Below are positions 1 through 12,802 of a DNA stretch of 64,000 nt, piece after piece. Made by a program: the position numbers and the translations under genes. The notes under the pieces were generated by a model. The model searched no databases. It worked only from the letters and a program-made list of their open reading frames with translations, and was not told the origin of the DNA. Source of the stretch: Halomonas sp. (lineage in GTDB: Bacteria > Pseudomonadota > Gammaproteobacteria > Pseudomonadales > Halomonadaceae); NCBI RefSeq assembly GCF_017983445.1, contig NZ_JAGOBJ010000007.1, positions 186,001 to 250,000 on the forward strand, in the 5' to 3' direction. Positions within the stretch are counted from its first letter, which is position 1. The number at the start of each line of letters is the position of its first letter.

Positions 1-669
1 AGAGAATACGTCTTCGATCGGCATCAGGAACGGCTGGTCGATAGCACGCTCCGGCTCAGGGATGTACTCATCCAGAGCTTTGATCAGATTAGCAACGGCG
101 GTAGTACCCATGCCGTTCTCATCTTCACCGTTCAGAGCCATCAAGGCAGAGCCAGTGATGATCGGAGTGTCGTCACCCGGGAAGTCGTACTGGTCGAGGA
201 GTTCGCGAACTTCCATCTCTACCAGTTCGAGAAGCTCTTCGTCATCGACCATGTCCGCTTTGTTCAGGAACACAACGATGAACGGAACGCCTACCTGGCG
301 AGACAGCAGGATGTGCTCGCGAGTCTGCGGCATCGGGCCGTCAGCGGCAGAACATACCAGGATCGCGCCGTCCATCTGCGCAGCACCGGTGATCATGTTC
401 TTGACGTAGTCAGCGTGTCCTGGGCAGTCAACGTGCGCGTAGTGGCGCTGCTCAGACTGATATTCCACGTGTGAAGTCGCGATGGTGATACCACGCTCGC
501 GCTCTTCAGGAGCGTTATCGATAGTATCGAATTCACGCCAGTCGCCGCCGAAAACCTCAGCAGACACGCGGGTCAGGGCCGCAGTCAGAGTCGTTTTACC
601 GTGGTCGACGTGACCGATGGTGCCGACGTTGACGTGCGGTTTGGAACGTTCGAATTTTTCCTTAGCCAC
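1..669 (-). CDS. tuf: Elongation factor Tu (N-terminal part, cut by window edge)
   Basis: EF-Tu is the GTPase that delivers aminoacyl-tRNA to the ribosome. The 223 visible codons cover the GTPase domain: the start [20 protein letters not shown], the P-loop GHVDHGKT, the DCPGH box and the NKxD box are all readable on the minus strand. The start is GTG at 669, directly followed by the GCTAAGGAA codons that open nearly every proteobacterial tuf. The gene lies 29 bases after fusA and is the last gene of the str operon rpsL-rpsG-fusA-tuf. The C-terminal domains lie outside the window. It is the only tuf copy visible here. Confidence 0.97.
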   Translation of the reverse strand, partial: MAKEKFERSKPHVNVGTIGHVDHGKTTLTAALTRVSAEVFGGDWREFDTIDNAPEERERGITIATSHVEYQSEQRHYAHVDCPGHADYVKNMITGAAQMDGAILVCSAADGPMPQTREHILLSRQVGVPFIVVFLNKADMVDDEELLELVEMEVRELLDQYDFPGDDTPIITGSALMALNGEDENGMGTTAVANLIKALDEYIPEPERAIDQPFLMPIEDVFS

Positions 670-698
670 TGCTATAACCTCTTTACGTTAGCTAACGG

Positions 699-2822
699 TT
701 AACCGTTTTGATTGATGACGGCTTCAACGACGCTGGAGGGCGCCTCGTCGTACTTCGAGAACTCCATAGAGTAGCTCGCACGGCCCTGGGTTTGTGAGCG
801 CAGGTCGGTTGCGTAACCGAACATCTCACCCAGCGGCACCGTTGCACGAATGACTTTACCAGCAGAAGAGTCATCCATGCCCTGCACCAGACCGCGACGA
901 CGGCTCAGGTCGCCCATGACGTCACCCATAAATTCTTCGGGAGTCACGATTTCGACCTTCATCACCGGCTCCAGCAGCACGGCCTTGGCCTTCCTGGCAC
1001 CTTCCTTCACTGCCATAGAAGAAGCAATCTTGAACGCAGTCTCGTTAGAGTCTACGTCGTGGAAAGAGCCATCGAACAGCGACACTTTAACGTCGATCAT
1101 CGGGTAACCCGCGATGACACCGTTTTTAAGCTGCTCGTAAGCACCTTTCTCAACCGCGGGGACGTATTCCTTGGGAACCGTACCACCGACGATCTCAGAG
1201 TTGAATTTGAAGAAAATCTCAGCTTCGCCTTCACCCTTCTCTTCAGCAGTCAGCGGCTCGATACGCAGCCAAACGTGACCGTACTGACCACGACCACCAG
1301 ACTGACGTACAAACTTGCCTTCCTGCTCAACGCTGCCACGAATAGTTTCGCGGTACGCTACCTGCGGCTTACCGATGTTAGCTTCAACCTTGAACTCGCG
1401 ACGCATACGGTCAACGATGATGTCCAGGTGGAGCTCGCCCATACCAGAAATGATGGTCTGGCCGGTTTCTTCGTCGGTTTTAACCTGGAAAGAGGGATCT
1501 TCCTGAGCCAGCTTGCCCAGTGCAATACCCATTTTTTCCTGGTCAGCCTTAGACTTCGGCTCAACGGCTACAGAGATAACCGGATCCGGGAACTCCATGC
1601 GCTCGAGAACAATCTTGTTATCGATATCGCACAGGGTGTCACCCGTGGTGACGTCTTTCAGGCCGATACATGCTGCAATATCGCCTGCCAGGATCTCTTT
1701 GATCTCTTCACGCGAGTTGGCGTGCATCTGAACGATACGGCCAACGCGTTCTTTCTTCTGTTTAACGGAGTTATAGACGCCGTCTCCAGATTTCAGAACG
1801 CCTGAGTAGACGCGGATAAAGGTCAGCGTACCAACGAAGGGGTCGGTCGCGATCTTGAATGCCAACGCCGCAAACGGTGCGCTGTCATCGGCTACACGCG
1901 TTGCGATTGTGCCGTCTTTATCGTCCAGCTCACCTTCGATCGCCTTGACTTCAGTCGGCGAAGGCATGTATTCGATAATGCCGTCCAGCACTGCCTGTAC
2001 GCCTTTGTTCTTAAAGGCAGAACCGCAGGTAACCAGAACAATATCGTTAGCCAGAGTACGTGCACGAAGGCCGGCTTTGATCTCTTCGATCGAAAGCTCA
2101 CCACCTTCCAGGTACTTCTCCATCAGCTCATCAGAGCCTTCGGCAGCGGCTTCGACCATTTGCTCGCGATATGTCTCGGCAGTTTCTTGCAGCTCAGCCG
2201 GAATATCGACGAGTTCAAAATTCATACCCAGGCTAGCCTCGTCCCACAGGATAGCCTTCATCTGAATCAGGTCGACAACACCTTTAAAGTCTTCTTCCGT
2301 ACCCCAGTTGATCTGGATTGGCACGGCATTCGCACCCAGACGCTCTTTCAACTGGTCAACAACCATGAAGAAATCAGCGCCGGTACGGTCCATCTTGTTG
2401 ACGAAGACCATACGTGGTACTTCGTACTTGTTGGCCTGACGCCATACGGTTTCGGTCTGCGGCTGAACGCCGGAAGAACCGCACAGTACAACGACCGCAC
2501 CATCAAGAACACGCAGTGAACGCTCGACTTCGATAGTGAAGTCAACGTGTCCAGGTGTATCGATGATGTTGATACGGTGCTCGTCGAACTGCTTGGCCAT
2601 ACCCTGCCAGAAGGTCGTTACAGCAGCTGAGGTGATTGTAATACCACGCTCCTGCTCCTGCTCCATCCAGTCAGTCGTCGCCGCACCGTCGTGCACTTCG
2701 CCCACTTTATGGGAAAGGCCGGTGTAGAACAGTACACGCTCGGTCGTCGTGGTTTTACCCGCGTCGACGTGCGCTACGATACCAATGTTGCGATAACGCT
2801 TAAGTGGTGTCTTGCGTGCCAC
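699..2822 (-). CDS. fusA: Elongation factor G
   Basis: Translocase GTPase that moves tRNAs and mRNA through the ribosome and takes part in ribosome recycling. The 707-residue protein has the family length. The G domain opens with the P-loop [13 protein letters not shown] (about residues 17-29), followed by the DTPGHVDF box and NKMD box, and the C-terminal EF-G domains IV and V (GGRGQYGHV region onward) are complete. The start is GTG at 2822, preceded by a GGGAG ribosome binding site. It is third in the str operon. The 247-base spacer to rpsG is long for this operon and holds degenerate repeats. Confidence 0.98.
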   Translation of the reverse strand: MARKTPLKRYRNIGIVAHVDAGKTTTTERVLFYTGLSHKVGEVHDGAATTDWMEQEQERGITITSAAVTTFWQGMAKQFDEHRINIIDTPGHVDFTIEVERSLRVLDGAVVVLCGSSGVQPQTETVWRQANKYEVPRMVFVNKMDRTGADFFMVVDQLKERLGANAVPIQINWGTEEDFKGVVDLIQMKAILWDEASLGMNFELVDIPAELQETAETYREQMVEAAAEGSDELMEKYLEGGELSIEEIKAGLRARTLANDIVLVTCGSAFKNKGVQAVLDGIIEYMPSPTEVKAIEGELDDKDGTIATRVADDSAPFAALAFKIATDPFVGTLTFIRVYSGVLKSGDGVYNSVKQKKERVGRIVQMHANSREEIKEILAGDIAACIGLKDVTTGDTLCDIDNKIVLERMEFPDPVISVAVEPKSKADQEKMGIALGKLAQEDPSFQVKTDEETGQTIISGMGELHLDIIVDRMRREFKVEANIGKPQVAYRETIRGSVEQEGKFVRQSGGRGQYGHVWLRIEPLTAEEKGEGEAEIFFKFNSEIVGGTVPKEYVPAVEKGAYEQLKNGVIAGYPMIDVKVSLFDGSFHDVDSNETAFKIASSMAVKEGARKAKAVLLEPVMKVEIVTPEEFMGDVMGDLSRRRGLVQGMDDSSAGKVIRATVPLGEMFGYATDLRSQTQGRASYSMEFSKYDEAPSSVVEAVINQNG

Positions 2823-3035
2823 GGTGAAACTCCCGTTAGTTGGCGATGCTCGTTAATTTAGCAGCGGCAAAAGTGAGCCTTACGCTACCGCCGCTATCAC
2901 AGAATGATAACGGCGGGGTGTTGCAACAAAGCGACTCGACTTACCACTTTCAATGACGCCCTGCTGAAACAACGTGCATATATAAACGCGAACTCTACAA
3001 ACACTGCGCTTACAAACGCCGTACGTCGAAACGTC

Positions 3036-3080
3036 TTTCTTAGAAGCGACGCTCCTAGAAACGACGCTTTTAGAAACGAT
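3036..3080 (-). repeat. Degenerate 15-bp tandem repeat at the 3' end of rpsG
   Basis: Three adjacent 15-base units (3036-3050, 3051-3065, 3066-3080) share the core TTCTA(A/G) preceded by CG(T/C) when read on the minus strand. The last unit overlaps the final rpsG codons, so each copy repeats the Arg-Phe-stop end of the gene. More diverged copies (GTTTGTAA, GTTTGTAG) continue to about 2985. Confidence 0.6.
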
Positions 3081-3540
3081 AGTGCGAGAAAGCCTTGTTG
3101 GCTTCGGCCATACGATGCACGTCTTCGCGCTTCTTAACGGCTGAACCTTTACCTTCTGCGGCATCCAGCATTTCGCCTGCTAGACGCTGAACCATCGTTT
3201 TCTCACCGCGACGACGCGCCGCGTCTACCAGCCAGCGCATAGCCAGCGCTTGACGACGAGACGGACGAACTTCAACCGGCACCTGATAGGTCGCACCACC
3301 AACGCGGCGCGACTTTACTTCAACCATCGGCTGGATAGTTTCCAGCGCCTTGTCGAAGATTTCCAGCGGCTCTTCACTACTACGCTCGGCAACCTTGTCC
3401 AACGCACCATAAACGATGCGCTCAGCTATGGACTTCTTGCCGCTGACCATCAGGTGGTTCATGAACTTCGCCAGACGCTCACTTCCGAACTTGGGATCCG
3501 GCAGGATTTCGCGCTTAGCTACAACTCTTCTTCTAGGCAT
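3070..3540 (-). CDS. rpsG: 30S ribosomal protein S7
   Basis: Primary 16S rRNA-binding protein of the small-subunit head. The 156 residues match the usual length and begin [20 protein letters not shown], with the conserved segment [17 protein letters not shown] in the middle. The ATG at 3540 follows rpsL by 140 bases. In enterobacteria S7 is the autogenous repressor of this operon by binding the rpsL-rpsG spacer; the spacer here is long enough for such a site, but I did not fold it. The stop codon sits inside a small tandem repeat. Confidence 0.98.
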   Translation of the reverse strand: MPRRRVVAKREILPDPKFGSERLAKFMNHLMVSGKKSIAERIVYGALDKVAERSSEEPLEIFDKALETIQPMVEVKSRRVGGATYQVPVEVRPSRRQALAMRWLVDAARRRGEKTMVQRLAGEMLDAAEGKGSAVKKREDVHRMAEANKAFSHYRF

Positions 3541-3680
3541 GATAAGCCCTCAATTAAGGATCCTTCAGGTAAACCCGGGACTCGTATAAAACGTCGCCCG
3601 ACCTTACTCTTATCAGACCGTCATATTCGTATTGAACATTACGTTGCTACGCTGCAAATGCAGCGCGACGGCAAGCAGTC

Positions 3681-4055
3681 TTAAGACTTCGGACGCTTGG
3701 TACCGTATTTAGAACGACCCTGCTTACGGTTCTGTACGCCAGACGTATCAAGGGCGCCACGAACGGTGTGATAACGCACACCTGGCAAATCCTTTACACG
3801 ACCGCCGCGAATCAGAACCACAGAGTGCTCCTGCAGGTTGTGACCTTCACCACCGATGTAAGAAGAAACTTCGAAACCGTTGGTCAGGCGCACACGGCAA
3901 ACCTTACGCAGGGCCGAGTTCGGCTTCTTAGGGGTAGTGGTGTATACACGCGTACATACGCCGCGTTTTTGCGGACAGGCCTGCAGCGCGGGCACGTCAC
4001 TTTTAGTAACGGGGCGCTTGCGCGGCTTGCGCACTAGCTGATTAATCGTTGCCAT
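3681..4055 (-). CDS. rpsL: 30S ribosomal protein S12
   Basis: Decoding-centre protein of the small subunit, 124 residues. The reading frame is open 25 codons further upstream, but the family start [12 protein letters not shown] fixes the ATG at 4055. The loops [10 protein letters not shown] and [13 protein letters not shown] carry lysines at the positions equivalent to K43 and K88 of the E. coli protein, so the sequence is of the streptomycin-sensitive type. It is the first gene of the str operon, with a good sigma70 promoter about 90 bases upstream. Confidence 0.98.
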   Translation of the reverse strand: MATINQLVRKPRKRPVTKSDVPALQACPQKRGVCTRVYTTTPKKPNSALRKVCRVRLTNGFEVSSYIGGEGHNLQEHSVVLIRGGRVKDLPGVRYHTVRGALDTSGVQNRKQGRSKYGTKRPKS

Positions 4056-4145
4056 GGTGTTTAGCTGACTCCAATGGTTGCCTAGCCTTTCAACAAATAC
4101 GGGCAGTAGATGCGGGCGCACCCACCCCACTGTTAAAGGCTGCGC

Positions 4146-4175
4146 ATTCTAAAGGCTGATCCTAGGCGCCGTCAA
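4146..4175 (-). promoter_or_regulatory. Sigma70 promoter of the str operon (rpsL)
   Basis: On the minus strand TTGACG (4170-4175) and TAGAAT (4146-4151) are separated by 18 bases. The site lies in the rpoC-rpsL spacer about 90 bases ahead of the rpsL start, which suits an independent promoter for rpsL-rpsG-fusA-tuf. Confidence 0.65.
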
Positions 4176-4177
4176 GT

Positions 4178-4201
4178 CTTGCCGGCGGTTTAACCGGCAA
4201 G
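4178..4201 (-). other. Hairpin between rpoC and rpsL
   Basis: Perfect 8-base stem CTTGCCGG/CCGGCAAG with an 8-base loop, just after rpoC and just before the str promoter. No T-run follows on the minus strand, so it is not a standard intrinsic terminator. A processing site or a weak or partial terminator is possible. Confidence 0.4.
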
Positions 4202-4243
4202 ATGACGTTTCCAGGATCAGATACTCATTTTTACTACTCGGTT

Positions 4244-7200
4244 TTAGAGCTCGTCGTCAGAATCAAGTGCTGTCAACTGTGCTCCAAGCTCCTGCTCTAC
4301 CTCAGTCGCTGAGGGGTTGAACAGGCGCTCAACGTCTTCGCGTTTGCGGCGACGTTCAGCGTGGTGAGTCAGACCGGTACCTGCCGGAATCAGACGCCCA
4401 ACTACCACGTTTTCTTTCAGGCCGCGCAGATAATCGCGCTTGCCGGTGACTGCCGCTTCGGTCAGTACGCGGGTTGTCTCCTGGAAGGAGGCCGCGGAGA
4501 TGAACGACTCGGTAGCCAGACTGGCCTTGGTAATACCCAGCAGCAGACGCTGATACTTCGCCGGGAATTTGCCTTCTTTCTCAAGACGGGCATTTTGCTC
4601 CAGCACGCGAACAAGCTCAGCCTGGTCACCGGTGATGAAGTCGGAATCGCCCGAATCGGCAATTTCTACTTTGCGCAGCATCTGACGCACAATAACTTCG
4701 ATGTGCTTATCGTTGATGCCAACGCCCTGCAGACGGTAAACGTCCTGCACTTCGGCCGTAATATACTTGGCAAGTTCCGCGACACCCAGCAGACGCAGGA
4801 TATCGTGCGGGTTGCTCGGGCCATCGGAGATGACTTCACCCTTCTCAACCGCTTCACCTTCGAACACAGCGATTTGACGCCATTTCGGGATCAGCGCTTC
4901 AAACGGATCGCCAGACTCCGGCGTAATCGTCAGACGACGCTTGCCTTTAGTCTCTTTACCGAAGCTGATAACACCGCTGATTTCAGCCAGGATCGCTGAT
5001 TCTTTCGGCTTACGCGCTTCGAACAGGTCAGCAACGCGCGGCAGACCACCGGTGATATCCTTGTTACCTGATGCTTCGACCGGAATACGGGCAACTACTT
5101 CACCCACACCGATGGTGGATCCATCATCTACGGAGATAATGGAATTACCCGGCAGCAGATATTGCACTGGCGTGTTCGAGCCGGAAACCGACACGTACTC
5201 ACCCGCCGCGTCCTGCAGCATTACCATCGGACGCTTGTCGCGGCCAGCCATTGGGCGGGCTGCTGACTCGATAACCTCGATAGAGGAAAGACCGGTCATC
5301 TCATCGACTGAGCGGTGCATGGTGACACCTTCGTCGAGATCGAGGAACTGTGCTTTACCTTCTACCTCAGCGATGATCGGGTGAGTGTGCGGGTCCCATT
5401 TGGCGACCATAGCACCGGCGTCAACGACATCGCCGTCGCGTACGGAAAGCTCGGCGCCATAAGGCAGCTTGTAGTACTCACGCTCACGGCCATGGTCATC
5501 GGCAACAGCCAGGGCACTGGAGCGCGATACCACGACCAGCTTGCCGTCGGCACGCTCTACGTGCTTGATGTTGTGCAGGCGAACCTTGCCGCCGTGCTTG
5601 ACCTGTACGCTATCTACAGCGGATGAACGCGATGCCGCGCCACCGATGTGGAACGTACGCATGGTCAGCTGGGTACCCGGCTCACCGATCGACTGTGCGG
5701 CGATAACGCCGACAGATTCACCGATGTTGACCTGGTGACCGCGAGCAAGATCACGTCCATAACAGGACGAACACACACCGTGCGGCGTATCACAGGTAAT
5801 GGTTGAGCGTACGATAATCTCATCCACACCCATGGTGTCGAGCTCAGCACACCATTTCTCGTCAAGCAGCGTACCGCGCGGAATCAGGATCTCCTCGGTA
5901 CCCGGATCAACAACGTCCAGTGCAACCACACGACCCAGTACGCGCTGTGACAGCGGTACGATGATGTCGCCACCTTCGATGATCGGGTGCAGGGTCAGAC
6001 CATTTTCAGTACCACAGTCGACCTCGGTGATCACCAGATCCTGAGCCACGTCTACCAGACGACGAGTCAGGTAACCGGAGTTGGCCGTTTTCAGTGCCGT
6101 ATCCGCCAGACCTTTACGTGCGCCGTGGGTCGAGATGAAGTACTGAAGTACGTTTAGACCTTCACGGAAGTTGGCCACGATCGGCGTTTCGATGATCGAG
6201 CCATCCGGCTTGGCCATCAGACCACGCATACCCGCAAGCTGACGGATCTGGGCAGCAGAACCACGCGCACCAGAGTCGGCCATGATGAAGACGCTGTTGA
6301 ACGAATCCTGCTCGACCTCGTTACCATCACGATCGATAACGGTCTCTTTCGAGATACCCACCATCATCGCCTTGGCGACTTTATCGTTGGCCTTCGACCA
6401 GATATCGATAACCTTGTTGTACTTCTCGCCGGCCGTTACCAGGCCAGAAGAGAACTGGTCTTCGATCTCTTTAACTTCAGCTTCAGCTGCGTCGACGATC
6501 TCGGTCTTGGCATCCGGGATAACGAAGTCGTTAACACCGATAGACGCGCCGGACCAGGTTGCCAGGCGGAAACCGGTATACATTAGTTGGTCAGCGAAGA
6601 TAACCGTCGGCTTGAGGCCAGAGCGGCGATACACTTCGTTGATCAGACCCGAAATCGCCTTTTTCTTCATCGGCTGGTCGATCAGCGGGAACGGCACACC
6701 TTCCGGCAGAATGCGGAACAGCATGGCGCGACCCACCGTCGTTTTATACAGACGACGATGATAAGACTTGGCACCGGTCTCTTCTTCGATATCCACTTCA
6801 TCAAGACGCACAGTGATGCGCGCATGAAGCGAGACAGACTGAGTACCGAACGCGCGCTCAACCTCATTGAGGTCAGAGAACACCATGCCTTCGCCTTTGG
6901 CGTTGATCTTTTCGCGGGTCATGTAGTAAAGACCCAGAACAACGTCTTGCGACGGCACGATGATCGGCTCGCCGTTGGCGGGCGACAGCACGTTGTTGGT
7001 GGCCATCATCAGCGCACGCGCTTCAAGCTGGGCTTCCAGGGTCAGCGGTACGTGTACCGCCATCTGGTCACCGTCGAAGTCGGCGTTATAGGCCGCACAC
7101 ACCAGCGGGTGCAGCTGAATCGCTTTACCTTCGATCAGCAGCGGTTCAAACGCCTGGATACCCAGACGGTGAAGGGTCGGTGCACGGTTAAGCAGTACCG

Positions 7201-8458
7201 GGTGTTCGCGGATAACATCAGCCAGGATGTCCCACACTTCCGGCAGCTCGCGCTCAACCATTTTCTTCGCGGCTTTAATCGTTGAGGCGAAGCCCAGCGA
7301 CTGAAGCTTGGAGTAGATAAACGGCTTGAACAGCTCCAGCGCCATTTTCTTCGGCAGACCACACTGGTGCAGGCGCAGAGTCGGACCAACGGTAATAACC
7401 GAACGGCCCGAGTAATCCACACGCTTACCCAACAAGTTCTGACGGAAACGACCCTGTTTACCCTTGATCATGTCGGCGAGCGATTTCAGCGGGCGCTTGT
7501 TGGAGCCCGTGATCGCGCGGCCACGACGACCGTTGTCAAGCAGTGCATCGACCGCTTCCTGAAGCATGCGCTTCTCGTTGCGCACGATGATATCCGGCGC
7601 ATTAAGGTCGAGCAGACGCTTCAGGCGATTGTTACGGTTGATCACACGACGGTAAAGGTCGTTAAGATCGGAGGTCGCGAAGCGACCGCCGTCCAGCGGT
7701 ACCAGCGGACGAAGATCCGGCGGCAGGACAGGCAGCACTTCCATGACCATCCACGCCGGCGCATTGCCGGAGTGGTAGAACGCTTCCAAAAGCTTCAAGC
7801 GCTTGGAAAGCTTCTTGATCTTGGTTTCAGAGTTGGTCTGCGGAATCTCTTCACGCAGAGTATTGATCTCTTCTTCAAGATCGATATCTTTTAACAGTTC
7901 CTGCACCGCTTCGGCGCCCATGCGGGCATCAAAGTCGTCGCCGAACTCTTCAAGCGCCTCAAAATACTGCTCATCGTTCAGAAGCTGGCCACGCTCAAGC
8001 GTGGTCATGCCTGGATCGATAACAACGAAGGACTCAAAGTACAGCACGCGCTCGATATCACGCAGGGTCATATCGAGGAACATGCCAATACGCGACGGCA
8101 ATGATTTCAGAAACCAGATGTGAGCAACCGGTGACGCAAGCTCGATGTGACCCATGCGCTCACGACGCACGGCGGCCTTGGTGACCTCAACGCCACACTT
8201 TTCACAAATGATGCCGCGGTGCTTCATGCGCTTGTACTTACCGCACAAGCACTCGTAATCCTTTACCGGGCCAAAAATCTTGGCGCAGAACAGACCGTCC
8301 CGCTCCGGTTTAAAGGTACGGTAGTTGATGGTCTCAGGCTTCTTCACCTCGCCAAACGACCAGGAGCGAATCATGTCCGGCGACGCCAGAGTAATCTTGA
8401 TCGCGTCAAACTCTTCGGACTGAGATTGCGATTTGAGTACTTTCACCAAATCTTTCAT
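4244..8458 (-). CDS. rpoC: RNA polymerase beta' subunit
   Basis: Largest subunit of the core RNA polymerase; it carries the catalytic magnesium. The 1404 residues match the gammaproteobacterial length (about 1400). The N-terminal zinc site [18 protein letters not shown] is near residue 70, the metal-chelating loop NADFDGDQM is present, and the second zinc cluster ([15 protein letters not shown]) and the trigger-loop region follow. The ATG start lies 10 bases after the rpoB stop, so the two are co-transcribed and probably translationally coupled. Confidence 0.99.
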   Translation of the reverse strand: MKDLVKVLKSQSQSEEFDAIKITLASPDMIRSWSFGEVKKPETINYRTFKPERDGLFCAKIFGPVKDYECLCGKYKRMKHRGIICEKCGVEVTKAAVRRERMGHIELASPVAHIWFLKSLPSRIGMFLDMTLRDIERVLYFESFVVIDPGMTTLERGQLLNDEQYFEALEEFGDDFDARMGAEAVQELLKDIDLEEEINTLREEIPQTNSETKIKKLSKRLKLLEAFYHSGNAPAWMVMEVLPVLPPDLRPLVPLDGGRFATSDLNDLYRRVINRNNRLKRLLDLNAPDIIVRNEKRMLQEAVDALLDNGRRGRAITGSNKRPLKSLADMIKGKQGRFRQNLLGKRVDYSGRSVITVGPTLRLHQCGLPKKMALELFKPFIYSKLQSLGFASTIKAAKKMVERELPEVWDILADVIREHPVLLNRAPTLHRLGIQAFEPLLIEGKAIQLHPLVCAAYNADFDGDQMAVHVPLTLEAQLEARALMMATNNVLSPANGEPIIVPSQDVVLGLYYMTREKINAKGEGMVFSDLNEVERAFGTQSVSLHARITVRLDEVDIEEETGAKSYHRRLYKTTVGRAMLFRILPEGVPFPLIDQPMKKKAISGLINEVYRRSGLKPTVIFADQLMYTGFRLATWSGASIGVNDFVIPDAKTEIVDAAEAEVKEIEDQFSSGLVTAGEKYNKVIDIWSKANDKVAKAMMVGISKETVIDRDGNEVEQDSFNSVFIMADSGARGSAAQIRQLAGMRGLMAKPDGSIIETPIVANFREGLNVLQYFISTHGARKGLADTALKTANSGYLTRRLVDVAQDLVITEVDCGTENGLTLHPIIEGGDIIVPLSQRVLGRVVALDVVDPGTEEILIPRGTLLDEKWCAELDTMGVDEIIVRSTITCDTPHGVCSSCYGRDLARGHQVNIGESVGVIAAQSIGEPGTQLTMRTFHIGGAASRSSAVDSVQVKHGGKVRLHNIKHVERADGKLVVVSRSSALAVADDHGREREYYKLPYGAELSVRDGDVVDAGAMVAKWDPHTHPIIAEVEGKAQFLDLDEGVTMHRSVDEMTGLSSIEVIESAARPMAGRDKRPMVMLQDAAGEYVSVSGSNTPVQYLLPGNSIISVDDGSTIGVGEVVARIPVEASGNKDITGGLPRVADLFEARKPKESAILAEISGVISFGKETKGKRRLTITPESGDPFEALIPKWRQIAVFEGEAVEKGEVISDGPSNPHDILRLLGVAELAKYITAEVQDVYRLQGVGINDKHIEVIVRQMLRKVEIADSGDSDFITGDQAELVRVLEQNARLEKEGKFPAKYQRLLLGITKASLATESFISAASFQETTRVLTEAAVTGKRDYLRGLKENVVVGRLIPAGTGLTHHAERRRKREDVERLFNPSATEVEQELGAQLTALDSDDEL

Positions 8459-8468
8459 AGCACGGCTC

Positions 8469-11400
8469 CTAGCTCTCTAACTCGATATCGATGCCCAGCG
8501 AGCGGATTTCCTTCACGAGTACGTTGAAGGATTCCGGCATGCCTGCCTGCATGGTGTGGTCGCCATCCACGATGTTTTTATACATCTTGGTGCGGCCTTC
8601 GACGTCGTCCGATTTGACGGTGAGCATCTCTTGCAGGGTGTAGGCCGCGCCATAGGCTTCCAGCGCCCACACTTCCATCTCACCAAAGCGCTGACCACCG
8701 AACTGTGCTTTACCACCCAAGGGCTGCTGGGTAACCAGCGAGTAAGAGCCGGTAGAGCGCGCATGCATCTTGTCGTCTACCAAGTGGTTCAGTTTCAGCA
8801 TATACATGTAGCCGACAGTCACCGGGCGATCAAACGCATCACCGGTACGGCCATCGTGCAGCTTCATCTGGCCCGACTCAGGAATGTCCGCAAGCTTCAG
8901 CAGGTGCTTGATTTCGTGCTCTTTGGCACCATCAAATACCGGCGTAGCCATGGGCACACCGCCTTTGAGGTTTTTCGCCAGCGCAATGACTTCATCGTCA
9001 CTGAGCGAGTCCAGATCTTCAGCGCGGGCACCGGGCGTGTTGTACACCTGACCCAGGAAGTCGCGAATCTCGGCAACCTGCTGACCACGTGCATCACGCA
9101 GCATGGCGTCGATTTTGACCCCCAAACCACGTGCCGCCATACCCAGGTGGGTTTCCAGAATCTGGCCCACGTTCATGCGCGACGGTACACCCAGCGGGTT
9201 AAGTACCACGTCGACCGGCTCACCCTTCTCATCGAACGGCATGTCTTCGATCGGCATAATCGCGGAGATAACACCTTTGTTACCGTGACGACCGGCCATC
9301 TTGTCGCCTGGCTGGATGCGACGCTTGACCGCCATGTAAACCTTGACGATTTTGAGAACGCCAGGCGCCAGATCATCGCCCTGAGTCAGCTTGCGTTTCT
9401 TGTCTTCGAAACGCTCGTCCATCTCTTTACGACGGTTTTCCAGCTGCTCGTCGGCCTGTGCCAGAAGCTCGTTGTAAGACTCATCCTGCATGCGCAGTTT
9501 GAACCACTGCTGACGCGGCAGCTCGTCGAGGTAAGCCTCGTCCAGCACGTCACCTTTCTTGAGATTCGGGCCGCCGTTAACGGCTTGGCCATCCAGCGTA
9601 CGCTGCAGACGCTCGAACGTCGCATCTTCAGCAATACGGTAGGTTTCCTGCAGATCCTTACGTACTTCATCTAGCTGCATTTGCTCGATGGAGAGCGCAC
9701 GTGAATCTTTTTCAACGCCATCGCGAGTGAACACCTGAACGTCGATAACCGTACCTTTCATGCCCGTAGGAGCACGCAGGGAGGTATCTTTAACATCAGA
9801 TGCTTTCTCACCGAAGATGGCACGCAGCAGCTTCTCTTCTGGCGTCAGCTGGGTTTCGCCCTTCGGCGTTACCTTACCGACCAGAATGTCGCCGGGGCCA
9901 ACTTCAGCACCGATGTAAACAACGCCCGCCTCGTCCAATTTACCCAGCGCGGACTCACCGACGTTGGGAATATCAGAGGTGATCTCTTCCGGCCCCAACT
10001 TGGTGTCGCGAGACACACAGGTCAGCTCCTGGATGTGGATCGTAGTGAAACGGTCTTCCTGAACCACCCGCTCAGACAGCAGGATGGAGTCCTCGAAGTT
10101 GTAACCGTTCCAGGGCATGAACGCGATACGCATGTTCTGACCCAGTGCCAGATCACCCATATCGACAGACGGGCCGTCGGCAAGAATATCGCCACGGGCA
10201 ACGCTGTCACCAGGACGCACGATAGGGCGCTGGTTCATACAGGTGTTCTGGTTCGAACGCGTGTACTTGGTCAGGTTGTAGATATCAACGCCGGCTTCAC
10301 CGCCGATGATCTCATCTTCGCTAACCCGTACGACCACACGACGTGCGTCCACCGAATCGATAACGCCGCCACGACGCGCTACGGCACATACGCCGGAGTC
10401 ACGGGCTACGAAACGCTCCATACCGGTACCCACGAGCGGCTTGTCGGCACGCAGGGTAGGAACGGCCTGACGCTGCATGTTCGCACCCATCAAGGCGCGG
10501 TTAGCATCATCGTGCTCCAGGAACGGAATCAAGGCGGCGGCCACCGATACAACCTGACGCGGCGATACATCCATCAGCGTCACTTGCTCAGGACGCATGA
10601 AGGTGGTCTCACCACGGTGACGTACCTGAACCAGGTCGTCAGAGAGCTTGTTGGACTCGTCTACCGCAGCCGATGCCTGGGCGATGACGTAATCGCCCTC
10701 TTCGATCGCTGACAGGTGAACGATATCGTCAGTTACCTGACCAGCGTTAACCTTGCGGTACGGCGTTTCGAGGAAGCCATAGCTATTGGTGTGGCTGTAA
10801 GTGGCCAGTGAGTTGATCAGACCGATGTTCGGGCCTTCAGGTGTCTCGATGGGGCACAGACGGCCGTAGTGCGTGGCGTGTACGTCGCGCACTTCAAAAC
10901 CAGCACGCTCACGGGTCAAACCACCCGGGCCGAGTGCAGACACACGGCGCTTGTGGGTAACTTCCGAAAGCGGGTTGTTCTGGTCCATGAACTGGGAAAG
11001 CTGGCTTGAACCGAAGAACTCTTTCACCGCCGCCGCCACCGGCTTGGCGTTGATCAGGTCCTGCGGCATCAGGCCTTCGCTTTCCGCCATGGAAAGACGC
11101 TCTTTGACCGCACGCTCAACACGCACCAGACCTACACGGAACTGGTTTTCGGCCATTTCGCCCACACAGCGAATACGACGGTTGCCCAGGTGATCGATAT
11201 CGTCGACGTCACCGAAGCCGTTACGAATATTGATCAGCTCGCGCAGTACGTCGAGAATATCTTTGCGGTCCAGCACGCCGGAACCCGTGTCGGCTTCGCG
11301 ACGCAGACGGCGGTTGAACTTCATGCGGCCCACACCTGAAAGATCGTAGCGATCTTCAGTAAAGAACAGGTTGTGGAACAGCGTTTCAGCCGATTCTTTG

Positions 11401-12545
11401 GTAGGCGGCTCGCCGGGACGCATCATGCGGTAGATTTCAACCAGCGCTTCCAACGCCGATCCAGTCGTATCCAACTTCAAGGTGTCGGAAATGAACGAAC
11501 CGCAATCCAGGTCGTTGGTATAAAGCGTTTCAATGCGCGTGATACCGCCCTGAGCCATACGTTCAAGCACTTCAGGGGTAATTTCAGTATTACACGGGCA
11601 GATCAGCTCACCGGTCTTGGTATCCACTTGATCGTGGGCCAGCGTCTTGCCGAACAGGTACTCCATCGGTACGTCCAGACGCTCAAGGCCGGCTTTTTCA
11701 AGCTGACGAATGTGCTTCTGGGTAATCCGACGGCCTTCTTCAACAATCAGCTCACCGTTGCCATCTTTGATATCAAAGGTGGCGGTCTCACCGCGCAGGC
11801 GCGACGGCACCAGTTCCACAGAGAAACCGGATTTCTCGATGTGGAAAACGCTGGTGTCGAAGAATTCACTAAGGATCTCTTCAGTGCTCATGCCCAAGGC
11901 ACGCATCAGTACCGAGGCCGGCAGTTTACGGCGACGGTCAATACGTACGAACACGTTGTCTTTCGGGTCGAACTCAAAGTCTAACCAAGAGCCACGGTAA
12001 GGAATTACGCGGGCAGAGTAGAGCAACTTGCCTGAAGAGTGGCTCTTGCCTTTGTCGTGATCGAAGAACACACCGGGCGAGCGGTGGAGCTGGGAAACGA
12101 TAACCCGCTCAGTACCATTGATCACAAAGGTACCGTTCTCAGTCATCAGAGGGATTTCCCCCATGTAGACTTCTTGCTCTTTAATATCCTTGATTGCCTT
12201 GTTCGAGGAATCGCGATCATAAATGATCAAGCGAACCTTGACGCGCAGCGGGGCGGAATACGTCACGCCACGCAGCTGACACTCCTTAACATCGAACGCC
12301 GGCGTGCCAAAACGGTAGCTAACGTACTCAAGTGCTGCGTTACCCGAAAAACTTTCGATCGGAAAAACGGACTTGAACGCCGCATGCAGGCCAACTTCGT
12401 GACGCTCGTCAGGCGAACGATCTTGCTGGAGAAAGTCGTAATAGGAATCAAGCTGGATGGCCAGCAAGTAAGGCACATCCATCACTTGGGGCAGTTTGCC
12501 GAAATCCTTGCGGATGCGTTTTTTCTCAGTATATGAGTAAGCCAT
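8469..12545 (-). CDS. rpoB: RNA polymerase beta subunit
   Basis: Second-largest core RNA polymerase subunit and target of rifampicin. The protein is 1358 residues and starts [19 protein letters not shown]. The rifampicin-resistance region reads [20 protein letters not shown] then [10 protein letters not shown], with no resistance substitution at the classic Gln, Asp, His, Arg and Ser positions. The C-terminal part includes the [13 protein letters not shown] segment. It follows rplL by 257 bases that hold an attenuator-like hairpin, as in E. coli. Confidence 0.99.
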   Translation of the reverse strand: MAYSYTEKKRIRKDFGKLPQVMDVPYLLAIQLDSYYDFLQQDRSPDERHEVGLHAAFKSVFPIESFSGNAALEYVSYRFGTPAFDVKECQLRGVTYSAPLRVKVRLIIYDRDSSNKAIKDIKEQEVYMGEIPLMTENGTFVINGTERVIVSQLHRSPGVFFDHDKGKSHSSGKLLYSARVIPYRGSWLDFEFDPKDNVFVRIDRRRKLPASVLMRALGMSTEEILSEFFDTSVFHIEKSGFSVELVPSRLRGETATFDIKDGNGELIVEEGRRITQKHIRQLEKAGLERLDVPMEYLFGKTLAHDQVDTKTGELICPCNTEITPEVLERMAQGGITRIETLYTNDLDCGSFISDTLKLDTTGSALEALVEIYRMMRPGEPPTKESAETLFHNLFFTEDRYDLSGVGRMKFNRRLRREADTGSGVLDRKDILDVLRELINIRNGFGDVDDIDHLGNRRIRCVGEMAENQFRVGLVRVERAVKERLSMAESEGLMPQDLINAKPVAAAVKEFFGSSQLSQFMDQNNPLSEVTHKRRVSALGPGGLTRERAGFEVRDVHATHYGRLCPIETPEGPNIGLINSLATYSHTNSYGFLETPYRKVNAGQVTDDIVHLSAIEEGDYVIAQASAAVDESNKLSDDLVQVRHRGETTFMRPEQVTLMDVSPRQVVSVAAALIPFLEHDDANRALMGANMQRQAVPTLRADKPLVGTGMERFVARDSGVCAVARRGGVIDSVDARRVVVRVSEDEIIGGEAGVDIYNLTKYTRSNQNTCMNQRPIVRPGDSVARGDILADGPSVDMGDLALGQNMRIAFMPWNGYNFEDSILLSERVVQEDRFTTIHIQELTCVSRDTKLGPEEITSDIPNVGESALGKLDEAGVVYIGAEVGPGDILVGKVTPKGETQLTPEEKLLRAIFGEKASDVKDTSLRAPTGMKGTVIDVQVFTRDGVEKDSRALSIEQMQLDEVRKDLQETYRIAEDATFERLQRTLDGQAVNGGPNLKKGDVLDEAYLDELPRQQWFKLRMQDESYNELLAQADEQLENRRKEMDERFEDKKRKLTQGDDLAPGVLKIVKVYMAVKRRIQPGDKMAGRHGNKGVISAIMPIEDMPFDEKGEPVDVVLNPLGVPSRMNVGQILETHLGMAARGLGVKIDAMLRDARGQQVAEIRDFLGQVYNTPGARAEDLDSLSDDEVIALAKNLKGGVPMATPVFDGAKEHEIKHLLKLADIPESGQMKLHDGRTGDAFDRPVTVGYMYMLKLNHLVDDKMHARSTGSYSLVTQQPLGGKAQFGGQRFGEMEVWALEAYGAAYTLQEMLTVKSDDVEGRTKMYKNIVDGDHTMQAGMPESFNVLVKEIRSLGIDIELES

Positions 12546-12725
12546 CTGTATTCCCCAGCTTGTTCACCATGGGTGACCGATGCGTGGTCATCGCTGCCCT
12601 GCGCGGGCGTGTCAGACGCAGACAGCAAGCTCCTAAATCGGTAGCTCGCCGTCGAAAATCTTGATCGATAACAGTGTTACAACAACGGTATTACTGTGTT
12701 TCTGTAACAACCTATGAGTTGCAAC

Positions 12726-12763
12726 AGAAAAAGGCCGGCAGCGGGAAAACCCGCCGCCAGCCG
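12726..12763 (-). terminator. Attenuator/terminator hairpin between rplL and rpoB
   Basis: On the minus strand a 13-base GC-rich stem (12750-12762 pairing with 12733-12745), with one mismatch or wobble and a TTTT loop, is followed by TTTTT. It lies about 40 bases after the rplL stop. In E. coli a partial terminator at the same place lowers rpoBC transcription relative to rplJL; position and shape suggest the same role here. Confidence 0.75.
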
Positions 12764-12802
12764 TGGAAGCTTACGCAGCGCGTAAAGCCGTCAGCACAAG
12801 AA

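Noticed and set aside
6587-7285. A 232-codon plus-strand frame inside rpoC
   Set aside because: Antisense shadow of the rpoC catalytic region; composition is His/Arg/Val-rich as expected for a reverse reading.
8556-9674. A 372-codon open frame on the plus strand opposite rpoB
   Set aside because: It is antisense to a fully conserved part of rpoB, has no family resemblance and reflects codon bias of the real gene.
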